Shown here: one piece after another, positions 35,301 to 48,748 of the stretch
Position numbering within the stretch: position 1 is the stretch's first letter
How the letters are laid out: the number at the start of each line of letters is the position of its first letter
Assembly (NCBI GenBank): GCA_902729315.2
Contig: LR746270.1
Span: 1,228,501-1,292,500, forward strand
Source: Spirodela intermedia
Taxonomy: Eukaryota; Streptophyta; Magnoliopsida; Alismatales; Araceae
Length of the DNA stretch: 64,000 bases
Reading direction: 5' to 3'
The notes under the pieces: generated by a model
The model's input: the letters and a program-made list of their open reading frames with translations, nothing else
What the model was told of the DNA's origin: nothing
The model's database searches: none
Position numbers and translations under genes: made by a program

Positions 35301-36919
35301 CCGCAGGTGCTTCATTGGCAGAGTCTGCCGAGACGCTAGTTTAGAGCAAGGTGTGTAGAATTGCTCGGTTCTGATTTAGATCATAATTAGTCCCTTCCCA
35401 ATTGGGTATTAATGAGACAAACTGTCCCTGGGATAGGCCAATCCCTGTCGAACAAGCAGGTATATAAACATTAATTTCGGTAGAGCTCCAAAGATAGCTG
35501 ATAGCTCCACATCGGGGGGATTTTTCAGCTGTCAGAGGAGACACATTCAAAGAGTAGGGGAAAAACAGATGGATCACGGAATGACTAGTGGGCAGCTGAT
35601 GATGCTCATCATACTAAGAAAAACTTATATGTTTATCAGTAATTTTTTCGTGCTTTCCTGTGTTACAAGAATTCAGTCATGCTAGGTGCACATTCTTTCC
35701 TTGATTTTATCTGTTATTATGATTTTTTTTGGTGGCGATATGATGCAGCCTGGGCTGGCCTGTATGTGAGATGCTGAAGAAACAAAGTTCAATGACCTTT
35801 GCATGGATTACTTGTGCGATAAATTTGCAGGGAAGTGGAAGATTTTGCCAGGAGACTAAACTCGGATTGGCCTGAAAGAATGCAAGAAATGTTGTCTTTG
35901 AGTCAGGAAAGGAAACTAGTACCATTGTCTGTGAATGGCAGCTGCTCCTCACAGAGATACACAGGTATGCTCCCTCTGTCCCTCTGTCTGTCTCTCTCTC
36001 TCTCTCTCTCCCATTCCTTCCCATATTGGTAGGCATCACATTTACGATGAAATGATTCTGGTTGGACTTTTTCCTCTTATACTCATACTCCTGTTCGTTG
36101 TGGTACCTCGACCCTAACTCCACCTATTCAAAGTCTTTTTTTCTGCACGAAATACCATGGTAGGAGCCTTTTCTTTAGCCCTTTTCATAATACCACATGA
36201 GATTTAGGGAAAGCGGAGTTCCTCTTCATTATTCCACTGCGAAGACAATCAACTGATACTTCGATTCATCCAAACTATATCACATGTAATCTTGTGTGAT
36301 CATCCATTTAATGACCTTTCTTGAGGTGGCTTCCTGTTTCTGGTGTTTGTGCACTCGCCTGAGATAATTCCACTTCGATTGTGACAGTAACTCCATTAAG
36401 GAACCCATCTCTCTCTCTTCTCTCTTCTTTTCTCTTGGAAGATTAAAACTATTCAACCAGGGCCTTGGTACATTTAACACCTGATTTTAATGTTAGGGAT
36501 CTTCTTTGAGAAAACCCGCCCGCTAAATTACCAAAAACAAACCTTTGATCCGTATAATTTTAAGAATTCGATCTATCTCCAAACTTCCATGGTCTCATGT
36601 ACCCACATCACAGAACATCTGTTTGCCTTAGGATGTGAAGAAATTCTCTCCAATACCAAAATCTCTACAGCCTCGTCCCCGGATTCTTATCTTCCGGCAT
36701 TTTGTTAATTCCCTCGGATTTTCTCCTTGGGACGAGGGCACCGTGGGTTCATAAATACCTCGAATCGGATCTGTCTTGGTAGTTGACCTGAGTGAGCTAT
36801 CCCCATTTGGAGGGAGCGTAGTCCACCTGTTTTGACTTCATCGTCATAGAAGAAAGCAAATATCCCCGGCAGTCACTCAAAAAAACCACTTCTTCTCTGC
36901 AGGGCTGTATCAGAGGTGA
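30021..36919 (+). CDS. SKP1-like protein 21 (ASK20/21 type)
   Basis: Nine coding exons: 30021-30041, 30453-30674, 30899-31090, 31160-31270, 31587-31677, 34352-34455, 34544-34713, 35831-35964 and 36903-36919. GT-AG borders keep one frame of 353 residues, close to Arabidopsis ASK21 as I recall it. The N-terminal Skp1 POZ fold (KSYIWLQTSDGSIQQVEEEVAMF) and the dimerisation/F-box binding region (TSRALARMIEGKTPEEIRETFHLPDDLTEEEKLEP, residues about 108-150) are followed by a basic then acidic tail unlike classical SKP1. SKP1 proteins link CUL1 to F-box proteins in SCF ubiquitin ligases; the role of the long-tailed type is not settled. The first coding exon is only seven codons (MAVVGRE) and the last only 17 bases, both supported by splice phase but short enough to need transcript proof. 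Intron 5 is 2.7 kb. Confidence 0.88.
30242..30279. repeat. (TA)n microsatellite in intron 1 of the SKP1-like gene
   Basis: An almost pure TATA run with one G interruption, within the first coding intron. Confidence 0.85.
32252..32315. repeat. (CT)n then C-run compound microsatellite in intron 5
   Basis: About 24 CT units are followed directly by about 15 C residues on the coding strand. A pure polypyrimidine/polypurine tract like this can be unstable in replication; length may be affected by sequencing error. Confidence 0.85.
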
Positions 36920-37669
36920 GCCGCCAAATCCCCGGCTGATGTACATTGCAGGCCATTCCTTTGCATAGGCTCTTTTGAGGAGGCCCCTCTCCTGTGAAGT
37001 CACGCCTCTCTCTCTCTCTCTCTCTCTCTATCTGCTGTGCTGTGCAAGTTTTTCTCAGTGCTTGCCGATGGCATGTGGAGTCCCCTCTTCTCCCGAGGGT
37101 AGGTTGGTACCTTACCGTAACCGCGGTGATTCGGCGGGGTTGAGGAGTTTTATCCGGCCTTTGGGTTTCCGACTAAATTCAAGCTAATTCTCACAGAGGG
37201 GGAGGTTTGGGTTTAGGCCTGGGTTTGGCGATTGGATTTTGTTCCTCTCACTGTTTTCCAATGGGAGTAATCACTATACCCGCTCTTCCCCGCGGAGTTT
37301 TGATTGGAGTTCAACTTCTGCTCTTCCTCTTGATTCTTATCTCCGATCAGTTCCCTACGTATGTGTGCTGTAGAGATGAGCTGACTCTCGCCCGTCCCCA
37401 AGTCATCGTTTAAAAGGCTCAACGATCCTTACAAAACGGGGCCGGCCCTCCCTACGCACCTATGTCAGTGAGAGAGAGAGATAGAGAGAGAGAGGATCAT
37501 GGGTGTGCGAAGAGCCGACCGGCAGCGAATGACGGCGTCTAACTAAATTAAAGAGGCAAGCTCCAGCCCCTTTTTCTCTTTTTTCTCTGGGTAGGGGGGA
37601 GAGAGAGGATAAGAGACATGGGAGCTCAAGACGATGCAACAAAATATACAACGCGTGGCTGGCTGATTC
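36920..37669. other. Convergent intergenic region
   Basis: The SKP1-like gene (plus) ends at 36919 and the protease gene (minus) ends at 37670, so both 3' untranslated regions lie here. It holds short (CT)n tracts at about 37004-37028 and a GA tract at 37468-37492. No gene is supported. Confidence 0.5.
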
Positions 37670-40600
37670 TCAGTGGGCGGGCTGGGCGGGCTGGGGGGGC
37701 TGTGCGTGAGGGCACGTCCTATCCGGTTCCCCTTTGGACCACAGAACTCCGAGCTCTCTTCTCTTCCTGCCCAACGCCAAGAACGTTCCTGCAAAGAAAG
37801 GGGAGGTGGGGCATGCAGTTAACAGTCGAACGGGCCGGCCCGCTCAAAAGAAGAAAAAAAAGCCCGGTCACCGGACACCCATGTGCCAAGCAAAAGGGCC
37901 CACTCCCATTGTATAAAACTTGATTTTTTTTCGGGCCCAAGATGGCAGGGGATAAGAAACAAGAACGAAAGCAAAAAGGGCCTGCCCGGACGTTGACATA
38001 CCCAGAGTAAAAGGAACGATGTAAAGGAGTGCGGGTTGCCCGTGCCCGTCCATCATGTTCAGAGCCACGTACGTGACTAGGAGGCCTGCAAAACCCACGG
38101 GCTTTATTTATCAGAGAGGGGCCAATGAGAAAATTATGAAGAGAGACCCAAAATGTGATCACGAGGGTTGTTAAAAGGTTCGGCCCGGGCCCGGGCCCGA
38201 AGGCCCATCGAGGGGCCCACTCCTCTACGTCGTACAATATTTCTTAGACGGGGGGAGGGGAGGAGCTATAGTGGTCTCACCAGAGCCATAAGCCAGCATG
38301 GACCATAGGAAGTAGCCGTCTCGCAGCCTTTTCTTGGCAGCCCAATCGTACCTGCAGATAAGACGTAAATATTTAGATCCTCCGCGTTGGATCCACGCAT
38401 TCGGATCTATTTAATTCATTTATCTACAATTAATGCGACGTAAATATACCAGCGAACTTTAGAAACTGATTGCAGGAGAAATAGACGGCACCCAGAGAGA
38501 TGATTCATCTCCCAAGGTTTCTTCTCATGTGGGACAAGGCGTTTTCTTTTTTTCTTTTTTTCTAATTATTTCAACGAGAATAAAAAAGGGTAATTTGTCT
38601 CTGCCATCAGTAGATTCTGAAACAAACGTCACCCGTTGCCGGAGGCTTACATTGCTTGTGGCATCATCAACAAACATACACAAATGCAATATAAATTTAT
38701 AAATGGAGAAAGAAGTTTTCAATCGAAGAGTAAGTTTCAGAAAAATTCTCTGGAATTGAAACCATTTAGATCTTTTCCTTTCTTAAGATTTTTTTTTTAA
38801 AAAAAATCAATGCTACGGCATATTTTTCATTCCTCTTATGACCGTTTGCTGTTAAATGGAGAAAGAATTCTATAATCTACAAGTATTTTTCAGAAACATC
38901 TCTGGAAATGAGAGCATTTAGATCTTTTTATTTATAAAAATTTTTAAAAATAAATTAATTAAATGCTACGGCACATTTTTCATTCCTCCTGTGACTGTTT
39001 GCTGTATAAATGGAGAAAGAAGTCTATAATCTACGAGTAATTCTCAGAAAAAATATCTGGAAATGAAACCATTTAGATATTTTTCTTTCTTAAGAATTTA
39101 AAAAAAAAATTAAATGCCATGGCTCATTTTCTGTTCTTCTTATGACCGTTTGCTGTATATATTCAATTCAGTTTATGATAGATAGTCCCTAGAAAAATCG
39201 ATCAGATAACATCGAGTTCCCTGTCAATCTTGGCCCTCAATGGATTGACTGATATATAAGGCCTTCAATGAGATGAACCAACGTGGACCAGAGGTTTCTC
39301 ATCTTTAGTAAGGCTCACAACATACATGGGAAGCCATTATTCCACGGTCAGAATGCTCTAAGATCATGCTAAAAATAGATCGAAATACAATGAATTTACG
39401 CAAATAGAAGAGACAATCATCTAAGGCAAAATGTTCTGTGGAAGAACATGCAGCTGAAATAATTGAAACCCGCATTAAAACCATGGAAAATGAAAAACAT
39501 TACCCAATGGAGAGAATAAGTTGGTTACCTCAGTGCGAATGCGATTAGAAGCCCTGGGAGAAGGATGTCGCCAAATCCAATGATGCTGTATCCACCCCAT
39601 GGATCAAACATACGTGGAATCTTGAGTAGCATGGGAACGCCATCTTCTCCACTGTTGTCACCGCGGGCAACCTACAAGGAAATAAACCTGACTAAACAAG
39701 AAGAAGACCTCCAGAAATTAACGAGCACGTAAGGAGGCGACCCTTGTATTCTCTCTCTCTCTCTCTAATTTAGGGCAACGGGTGAACAATGAACTACCTA
39801 CCACTATCATTACACTTTCGTGGAACAAGGCCTTCGAAACAAACACCCAGAAGATGTCATACAGGAAGGCACAACCGAGAAGAACTGTCCCAACCTGATA
39901 ACAAGTAGAAGCGAGATATTAGCTAGGAGATAACTAATGAAAACCGGAACAGACAAGACATGGCGCCGATTTTGATCCACGAGAACAACAATTGGAATGG
40001 CAGTACATGGGCTGGGTCGAGCATGCGTTGGGTATCAAAGTGGATGTGTGCTCTTGTGTACGGTTACATGCATCCATCATGGTCAAATTCCAATATCAGG
40101 TCATGATGTAAGTAGCCATTTACACCATGAAAATAATAAAAAGATAATACGAGGCAAGCTTTTGCAAGGAATGAAAGTTTTCGAGCAGATAAAAAGATTA
40201 ACCTACGAGGTGAATGCTAGTAGTAGTGTACAGGAAACACGTGCTGAATTCGAATCCCGCCTTTGGAGTACTTGCGGAAATTTCTGATGGGACATCTGGA
40301 GAAAAATGGCCACTCAACAAGTTTGTCTACTGTACTTATTTGAAAAATGGCATTTTTCACAGATTGAATAGTTCCCAATGAAAATTTTCCTTGTCCGTTT
40401 TGATTCAATAATGAAGCAACGCAGATTATTGAATATTGTGAAGTCTTCTTGGATCATCAGTTCCTCTGTGCGTTACTGGATTCCGATCTAATCTACATCA
40501 GATTAATTTTTTTTAATCTTAAAAGCATTAAACCCCGCAAAATCCTTCACATTACATCATTGTCAAAATCTATGGGGGAAGACAAATGGTGTGGAGAAAG

Positions 40601-43600
40601 AGAGATGCAACGCAGAAGGTAAGTCAAGCTATCGATTGTATCTCTGCACAAACATCTTAAACGAGCCAAGTTTACTATTTTTTTCATGAACCACATGAAT
40701 TCATACACCTTGTATTTTATTCGGCAAGCATCTGAAGATAACCCATTCTTTTTGCATGAACTCATTTTGCGTCATATATTTTTCGAATCCCGAAATATAT
40801 CATATTACGATTCTATGATCCTATCCGTGGTAGCAGCCATTACAACGGGATCGTCCCTTGGACTCCATCAAATGTCAATCTAAACACTGATTCAAAGCAT
40901 GAAATGAAAGGATAAAGGTACCTTTAGGTTTGGCACGTGAACAATCTGCAGTACTGTGATTATCAAGGCGATACCCTAATTGGAAATAACCAGAAGAGTC
41001 AGAGAGAAGAAGAATATGGTCGACGTAAATTTCAGCGAAACAATTAACATCTTGTTGAATATGAAAAATACATGAGACTGAAACTTTCATACGTGGGACA
41101 TCAATTTGGCCTTCTGCAATGGAACATAACATCGCTTTGACTTTTTTCAACAAATTTAACATTTATTTTCCAGTTTCCACTTGTGTACATGCAGATTATA
41201 GAAATAAATGAAAGACAACTTACAGCGCATAATAGATCTAGATCAATGAAAAATTCGATTATAAAGAAATAGTAAGAGATAGAAATATTTCCTTACAAGG
41301 ATATCTTGGCCAATCCAGGCAAAATATACACGGCGATAAATAGCCCAAATGACAGCAAATATTACGCAGAACGGAGAAACAGCCAGTGTGAGGTATGAAA
41401 CTGCTCCGAGGAAAGGAACTTTAACAAAAGATTCTCCAGCATGTTTAAACCACCTGAAATGCATGAAAGCGTGTAGTTCACTGAAAAAAATAAAATAATA
41501 CTGCGTACACTTGAGGAATTAAACATTTACGAAGAATATGGGCAGAAATGAGAATTTTATTTATAGTTCTAGTTAAGGCAGCATGTCAAACTTTCATCAT
41601 AGATGCATCCGTGAGTTGGAAAGTGGCATCTCAGCAGAAAGATTATACAGAGGAAAGAGGCGTTAAAATCTTGGTTTCCAAGGCGCTCTCACTTTCATAA
41701 AAGGGCGTGTGAAGGTAGCTGAAACCTCAGAGAGAGAAAAGGCAGTAGTTCCTGGAAAGAACGACAATCCGGTGTCTGGCGCGCACGTTCTTCCAAAGTC
41801 GACATGTCAACACCAGTTCCAAACATTTCAATACTAGATGGTCGCTCATAGGTGCAATCACTAGCTATCATACTGAGTTCCTCGTGCCTCCACGAGGGGT
41901 GCACTGTCTGCACCTTGATTTTTTTCACTCTTCTAGGGGATATTTCATGCGTTCTGATCCCCCTCAAGAAGCTTTTAGACTTTGCATTTCGTCATAAACA
42001 GCAAAACGTCACTGCCACAGTCCATTCTATTCAGGGACAAATGATCATCGAACGAGTTGTTTAGATAAGCTATACTTACATTGCCGGTCTTGGAACAGGA
42101 GAAAAGGATGAAGGTGAAGGTTTACATTGAGGTATATTTTCTTCACGGATTGAAGGGACATAATCAAAGTTAGCCCAAAGTCTCAACTCCATTCGTGTAT
42201 TACTAGATCTCTCCTCCATATGGTTTCATTAAGAAAAAGCAGCCAATTAGCATTAAAGACAAGCTTCAGACTGGATTTTCAGACATCCGACTTTCAGAAT
42301 GAATCTATGGATTTTGCATGGTTATTATATGATTCAGAAATGATCAAACCTTACGACAATAAGAAAAGTACTTGTAGTATTAATATTATCATCTGTCACG
42401 GTTTCCCTATTCGCCTTGGTGACACTCTGACTGAAGACATGACAATTTAAAAGTCTAACCTTTTTCTAGAGTGAGCTTAAAAACACTATTCACAAAAATA
42501 GTCCGAATTCGATGATGGAATATGAAAAAGACTATGGTTTGTGTTGGATATATTGGTTACCACCACTCTATGGTTCCATGATAGTATTGCACAAATGGGG
42601 TGGGAATGAAACTACAATAAGTCAGTAATATAAAATGAATCATGGTGATCCTCTCCTCGGAAATAACAGCTTTCCCATTTTAGAAATTACCATGATCTAG
42701 GAGATATACAAATAAAATGTAAGGAAATAAATAAAAAACATTGATACAGACTTGCAATTTATCTCGATGGTCAATGTACTAGTACGTACAAGTAGCATAA
42801 CCAAATTTCAACTCGATGAATTTTTACACCTTAGTCATCGATTTAGCTAACTCCAATCAGTATATTTAAGAAAGGCTAACTCCGTAAATTTAAAACATTT
42901 CAAATAAAATTTACCCGACATACCGTGATAACAATGCAACCAAACAAGTTTGAAGTCCCTGAAAATAGAAATGGAAAAAAGATAAGTCCAGCAAAAGACA
43001 TTCCAATCAGATCAGAAAAAAAGGATACATGCTCAAGAGTCATAGAATCATCCTAATATAATACATGGGTACTGTAGCTCATCGGCTTATTGGGTCATTA
43101 CTACTAAAATATATGCGTTGTCAACAAATAACCCCAAATAAACGTCATATGATAATCCCTAAAGGCCACACTATTACCGTGAAGCTTTCAAAACGAGGTT
43201 CAGACTCCTCATCGTTGTATTCTCAGTTTTCACCAACTCAGGGTTTTCCTAAGAATCCATTGATTATAAAAGTTTAAGGCCAAAACATCCCCGCATCTCC
43301 CGTGGAGAGATTGAAAATTGACTGATTCAGCTCAATACTGTATTTTTAGATGATCGTGTTCTCCAACAGAGGGTATTCATCAATACATGCTACACAACAG
43401 AAGATTGTGGTACAAATTTTGTAATGAGGAAGAGAGAAAAGGTAAACTACCCTCAAAGATTTCATTATTAGGCAAATCCAACATCCACAATGGTGAGCCA
43501 AGACTCGCTTGAGCTCGGGCAGGCCTAAAATCTTCAGAAATCGACCAAAGACCATTATAAGTTGGGCTGATTAAACGTCTCCAACAATATGCTGGAATCC

Positions 43601-46600
43601 GTTCAAAAATACATCCGAGGAGTGAACTAAAACTCATTATCTCATAAAGGGGTTCAAGTCAGCCATCCCTAGAAGTGGGGCCAAAGTCTGCAAAAGTTGG
43701 CAAAATCCAACGTGTGAAAGGGTGGGGCCAAGCCTATCAGGGGTTAGACAAATCCAAGATTTTCAGGAGAAGGCTTAAGCTCATTGTCTGTTGATTAAAT
43801 CTATCAGTTCTAAAAGCCTAAGGATCACAAACAACGAATATTAGATCACTATTTCATAGAGCTCTACCCGATATAATATGGACTTCAACCCAATTAAACA
43901 TGAGTTCAAATCAAATTCTCAAATAGGCTATGATCCTCCATCGATATTACTATTTCCAGCATAAATACTATCTATGAAATCATGTTTTTGACTTATTCCT
44001 CGTTACTGACTTTAACATTTATTTAGTTTACGTGCATGTACAGAATAAACTACATTAAAAAAATTACTTTGTCTAACGCTCAACATTTTATTGAAGTATC
44101 ATGCACAAATAAATGAATGAAGGTTCTCACACATTTAAAAGACGTTGATGGGTGTTTAACCTTCCACCAGATCTTCCTGGCAGATCATCATTCATTGGTA
44201 GCAAGTTTCTATGTTGATAACAATAACACATTTCAATCAAAGACAACAGCCGCAATGTTGCTTAGGTTGAAATTCCAAACCTCATATTTTCCTTCATATT
44301 ATAAAAAATAAACTACAGTTTAACAATGGGAAACGATGTACAAACCTCAACACCTCCAATACAAAACAGAACCACCAAAATCTCCACAAACCAGAAGGAC
44401 ATGAACTTGTATAGCAGGATTAGGAAGCACGAAGCAATCACAACAAAGAGGACCGCTGATGTTGTGTTGATGTCTACCACACCACTGGAACCAGTATTTT
44501 CAATCTCAGAAAAATCTTCAGGACCATCCTGGATAAAAATAAATTTGGGACATCAGTAATTCATTAGATAGATTTAGCAAACTGGGGGCTGGGAACAATA
44601 GGAAATATTATTCCAACGAACAACCACCAAATGCAGAAGATTAACAGAGATTTAGGGATGGGACCTTCAATAGTTTTTCATGCTCAATGGAAGCTGCTCT
44701 AGCACTGCATGCTGACCAAAAAGAGGCACATAAAATGGTGCCAACTGCCATTAGCCATAAGAAAACCTCTGCTGTGTCTACGAGTGGACGATCTGGGGAG
44801 TATAATTGCACTGCGACTGAGGAAAAATATTAAAAAATTAGAGAAGCCCAGAAAGTAACTGGGATTGTTGACAGACTGCACGCTCTGAAGGAATTTGCTA
44901 CCTAATCAACTATAAACAGCAATGATTAATATGTAAAGATATTCAACTAAAGGAAGCAATAACTTTCTTTGACTCTTATCGCTCTTTAACAGTAAGGAAT
45001 ACAATTCAGAGCGTTGGAAGCTTGGAACCCAATATTTCACGTTGGTCAGACATAGCCTATAACCTGAACTCTCTGAAGGAAATTGTGATTCTGTTCCACC
45101 TATTCACTTCGACATAAGGTCCCCATTTTGAACAAAGGTGTGATTGAAATCGGTCAGGAAGACTCAAATATCAGATGACGAGCACATATATCTGAGTATA
45201 GAAATTATGACCACAAAATACGTTCAGCCACCATGGCATAATTCATCTCCGGGATCTGTAAGTGGTAATAGGGAGAAAGGAAAAATAATTCACCAGAAAT
45301 ATCACTGTCCCAAAGCGAATCCAACACAATCAAACCCTGCTTATCCTGGGACGCATGGTATGCATGTCACGACGGCCCACAAATACCTTACATTGTAGAG
45401 AAAGTAAAAGCTATGCTAAAAAAAAACCTCCCATTACGCTGACTATGGAAAGAATCTCTCACATTTATAGTGGTAAAGCATGCAAAAATTGCTCCTATGT
45501 CGATTGCAGAGTCAAGAAGAGGATTTACCTGGAACACCACTTTGTAGACTACCTTCCAAACTTGCACCAGCATCCTTGGGCAACATTACAGCAGGTATGC
45601 CAATATGCAGATCTGTCTCATTCGGATCACATACCATCTTGTAGAGTTCTGTCAAAAAATAGTAAATATGAACATCTTGCTGCTGAATCAACCTCTGTAT
45701 GAGATTCATACGAAAGACCACAGCCTAAAAAATCAATGCCTCTGCCGTTCTGGAAAATTAAAAACATTAATACAACAAATTAGCCTAAAAACTACCAGAT
45801 TTACACGCTAGAATGGGATAGGACAAAGACACTAAAACAGACTTGCCATTTAATTGACCATCAAGCAGGGTCAACTGCATTCCAAGCGAGAAAATTAAAA
45901 AGAAAACAGTATACAGTCTATGTCACGTCACTTAGTTTTGCTATGCTCAAGAGCGGTATTCATGTTAACCATGGCCACGCAAGGAGGACGTATATAACCT
46001 TGGTATACAGAAACATGCTATTTCCAAAATGACTAAGATGGCATGCAACAAAATATGGCACACCTTTGCGATTATTTATAATGAGTATAGCAGAAGCACC
46101 AGCAGCTTGAGCAACCTTAGCCTTTGTTGTAAATTTGCAGTTACCTCGATGAACTAGCAGAACATCTCCAACAACCTAACAGAGAAAGGAAGGTATACAT
46201 TCACCATGAAAAAAGCATAATACCTTCCACATAAATACCTGATTAGAAAATGATAATGCCCAGGTCAATACAAGTTACCTCTTTTGTTGGTGGACTGCAA
46301 CAATCAGGTGGATCCGCAAGGGAAACTTTGGTTCTGTTTGCATGCTTTTCTTTTGACTGCATTGGAGTACCAAAGCGAGCACCAACACCAACAAACTCAT
46401 GGTCTTCTTTGTTATTAATCCAAGTTTGGACTTTTACCTGAGAACAGCCAGATTATGGGCAATGCATTTTAATTAACAAAAAAGGGAACGCTATAAATCA
46501 AATGAGATCTGTACACAAAATATATACAGCTTTGACATACTACAAAGAGTTCTCTTAGAAGCAGCTCTCTGAAATCTTCTCCGCAAGATTTTCAAGAAAA

Positions 46601-47609
46601 ACGAAAGTGTGCCACTAAACACTCACTTTCCTTTCTCCAGACTATGAATCAATGCAGTTTGCTGCAATATGATAGATGCCAGAATGTCATGCCTGAGTGT
46701 TTTATGTTTTTATGTCTTGGTGTCTGACATGAAATACCAAGCTTAATAACCAATGGTGCCTTACATGAAGTTGGAGTAAGAAAACTGAACAGTTAACTTC
46801 AGAAGGCTGCAACAGAAGCCCTTTATACTCTGTTAGTCATAGATTTACGGTTCAGATTCCACTCTCCGCAGGGTTAGGATCGAACGACTGGTTTGACCTG
46901 CAACGGTTTTGGATAGGCACATAATGATCGTATTGCTTCCAACTTTCCAGTCATTATATGAATCTTGTATCCCCGAATTTCTTATCTTCCGAGTCCTAGC
47001 AGCGGTTTTTTCTTCGTACAAACGGGTGAAGCTCTGGCCACCATCCTATACAATCTCATGATGGGGAGGAGTTTAAAAACCGAAGCGATGATCAGCGGCC
47101 TCATCTTGCGCAGTGCCCAAACAATCATTGCCATCAAGCCTTGTTCTAAAGTGCCGGAGAAATTTTAAGCCATAAATTTACAGAATTGCGTAGTCCGAAG
47201 GGCAACTGAAGATAAAATGAGAAGGAAATTTTCCCAAGCGCAAGGCTTGCTGCAGATGTCAAAAATAAAAGCAAATACGAGAAGAACCAGACCCGTCAGT
47301 TCACTTCGCGCAGTGAATGCCAGGTCTCTCCGAATCAGGAATGATGTTCCCCCCCAAAAAACAAGAAGAAGAAGAAGAAGAAGACAGTAGACTGAACTAA
47401 ATACGGATCCAAGAATCAGCTCGTCTCGCCAGGCCGAAGCCGACGATATCAGAGGATCGAGAATCCGAACTCACCAGAACAAAGTTGTTGGAACATCCAG
47501 GCCCCTTGGGGGTACCATCATCTGCGTGCACAATGTCACCCCCGACGACGGCCACAGGGAGCAAACAAATCGAGAAAATCCCCAAGACTATCCCCCAAAA
47601 TCTTATCAT
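37670..47609 (-). CDS. Signal peptide peptidase-like aspartic protease with PA domain
   Basis: Fourteen coding exons: 47475-47609, 46279-46437, 46064-46175, 45529-45648, 44665-44816, 44346-44528, 42924-42958, 41297-41453, 40922-40975, 39802-39894, 39529-39671, 38281-38351, 38002-38085 and 37670-37788. The frame is open for 538 residues, the usual length for plant SPPL2/4-type proteins. Order of parts: signal peptide (first 23 or so residues), protease-associated domain in the lumen (about 60-190, with [22 protein letters not shown]), then membrane helices with the active-site motifs YD (381-382), GFGD (432-435) and QPAL (488-491). Such enzymes cut type II membrane proteins within the bilayer in the endomembrane system. 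The ATG at 47609 is chosen because it begins a signal peptide. The frame is also open upstream to another ATG at 47768, which would bury that signal. Confidence 0.93.
38701..39157. repeat. Three tandem copies of a ~153-bp repeat in a protease gene intron
   Basis: Copies begin at about 38701, 38854 and 39008 with AAATGGAGAAAGAA and end with GACCGTTTGCTG or GACTGTTTGCTG. They are diverged by substitutions and by length changes in A and T runs. They lie in the intron between the exons at 38281-38351 and 39529-39671. No coding frame is shared. Confidence 0.85.
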
Positions 47610-48308
47610 CGAAGCGCCTCCACGGTGAACCCCAACGGGCGCAGCAGGTGGAGGACACGATATCGGATATTCACAGGGAAGATCGGAGAGAAGACGAAGC
47701 CCCAAGATCGCCGCTGGAAGCTGTCGCAGGGAATTGCCCCCCTCCGACTCGATGTCCACAACCTGCAAGGGGAGAAGATATCACGCAACGCCGATTTTGT
47801 CTTTTCGCCTCAGGCGGCATTCGCCCCCCTCCGTCTTCCTCGATTCCCTCCCGCTTTCTTCCGTCGCTTTCCGCAGCGGTGCTACAGTGGAGCCTGCTCC
47901 GGCAAGCGAGCAAGTTTTTCCACCAGCTAAGATCCTCTCTCTCTCTCTCTAGGTGAACTGATTTGGCACGGGGATTGACCGGTTACTGTCCGTTTCCACA
48001 GCAATGGCCGCCGCGTGGAGACCACTTCACCTTGGTCGACACTTTCCGCTGGCTGTTCTCGATATTTGACTGGTTATCGTCGGTCATACCGGCAGCGTGC
48101 ATTGGCCACTGGATTTCACCACTGGCAGGAAAGGTAAGCAAACGTGGATGACGGCTCCTCGGCTTACGTTTTTGTGAAGACATCCCGAGGGGTTTTATTA
48201 AAAAAAACTACGCGTGGCGACTTTTCAACTAGCAGGAAGCCGAGCTCAATACCCGATGAAAATGGTTGACGATCAGTTGTCGTCATTAGAGCCGTCAGTG
48301 CCCAGGTC

Positions 48309-48353
<45 letters not shown>

Positions 48354-48748
48354 GATATATTATCATATAGAAATCCATGACCTCCGGAAGAAAAATCAAG
48401 CCAGAAAGCTTCACAAAATCAAGATTTCATGAAGAAGAAAATAAGAAATAAAAGGGAAATTTTCAAGTTCACATTATGAAAAAATAACAAATAAGAGGGG
48501 GGAAATTACAATAAAAGAAGGAAGATACAATGGCGAGTAGGAATCGTTCACGAAGAACCTGGTCGGAAGTCTGCAGCCGTCGATTGCCAGCCCGGACAAT
48601 CCTACACAGATGAGCGAACCAAGGCAGAAAAGTGATTAGTTCTTTGCAATTTGGAACGAACCCTCTCTTTATGAACACCATCTGAGATGAGATCTAGGGT
48701 GAAGCCAGCTCATCATACCCAGGCAGTGACAGAGAGCAACGCCCGAGA
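47610..48748. promoter_or_regulatory. Region upstream of the protease gene and downstream of the BORCS6-like gene
   Basis: It holds the leader and promoter of the protease gene, with a short (CT)n tract at about 47935-47951, and the 3' end of the BORCS6-like gene. A long (CT)n tract, about 21 units, lies at 48311-48352. GC-rich open stretches at 47620-47950 differ by frame and are not convincing coding. Confidence 0.45.

Noticed and set aside
45529-45553. Earlier splice donor (GAAG/GTAGTC) for protease exon 4
   Set aside because: It keeps the phase but deletes eight residues present in homologues; the donor CCAG/GTAAAT at 45528 is stronger and restores the usual length.
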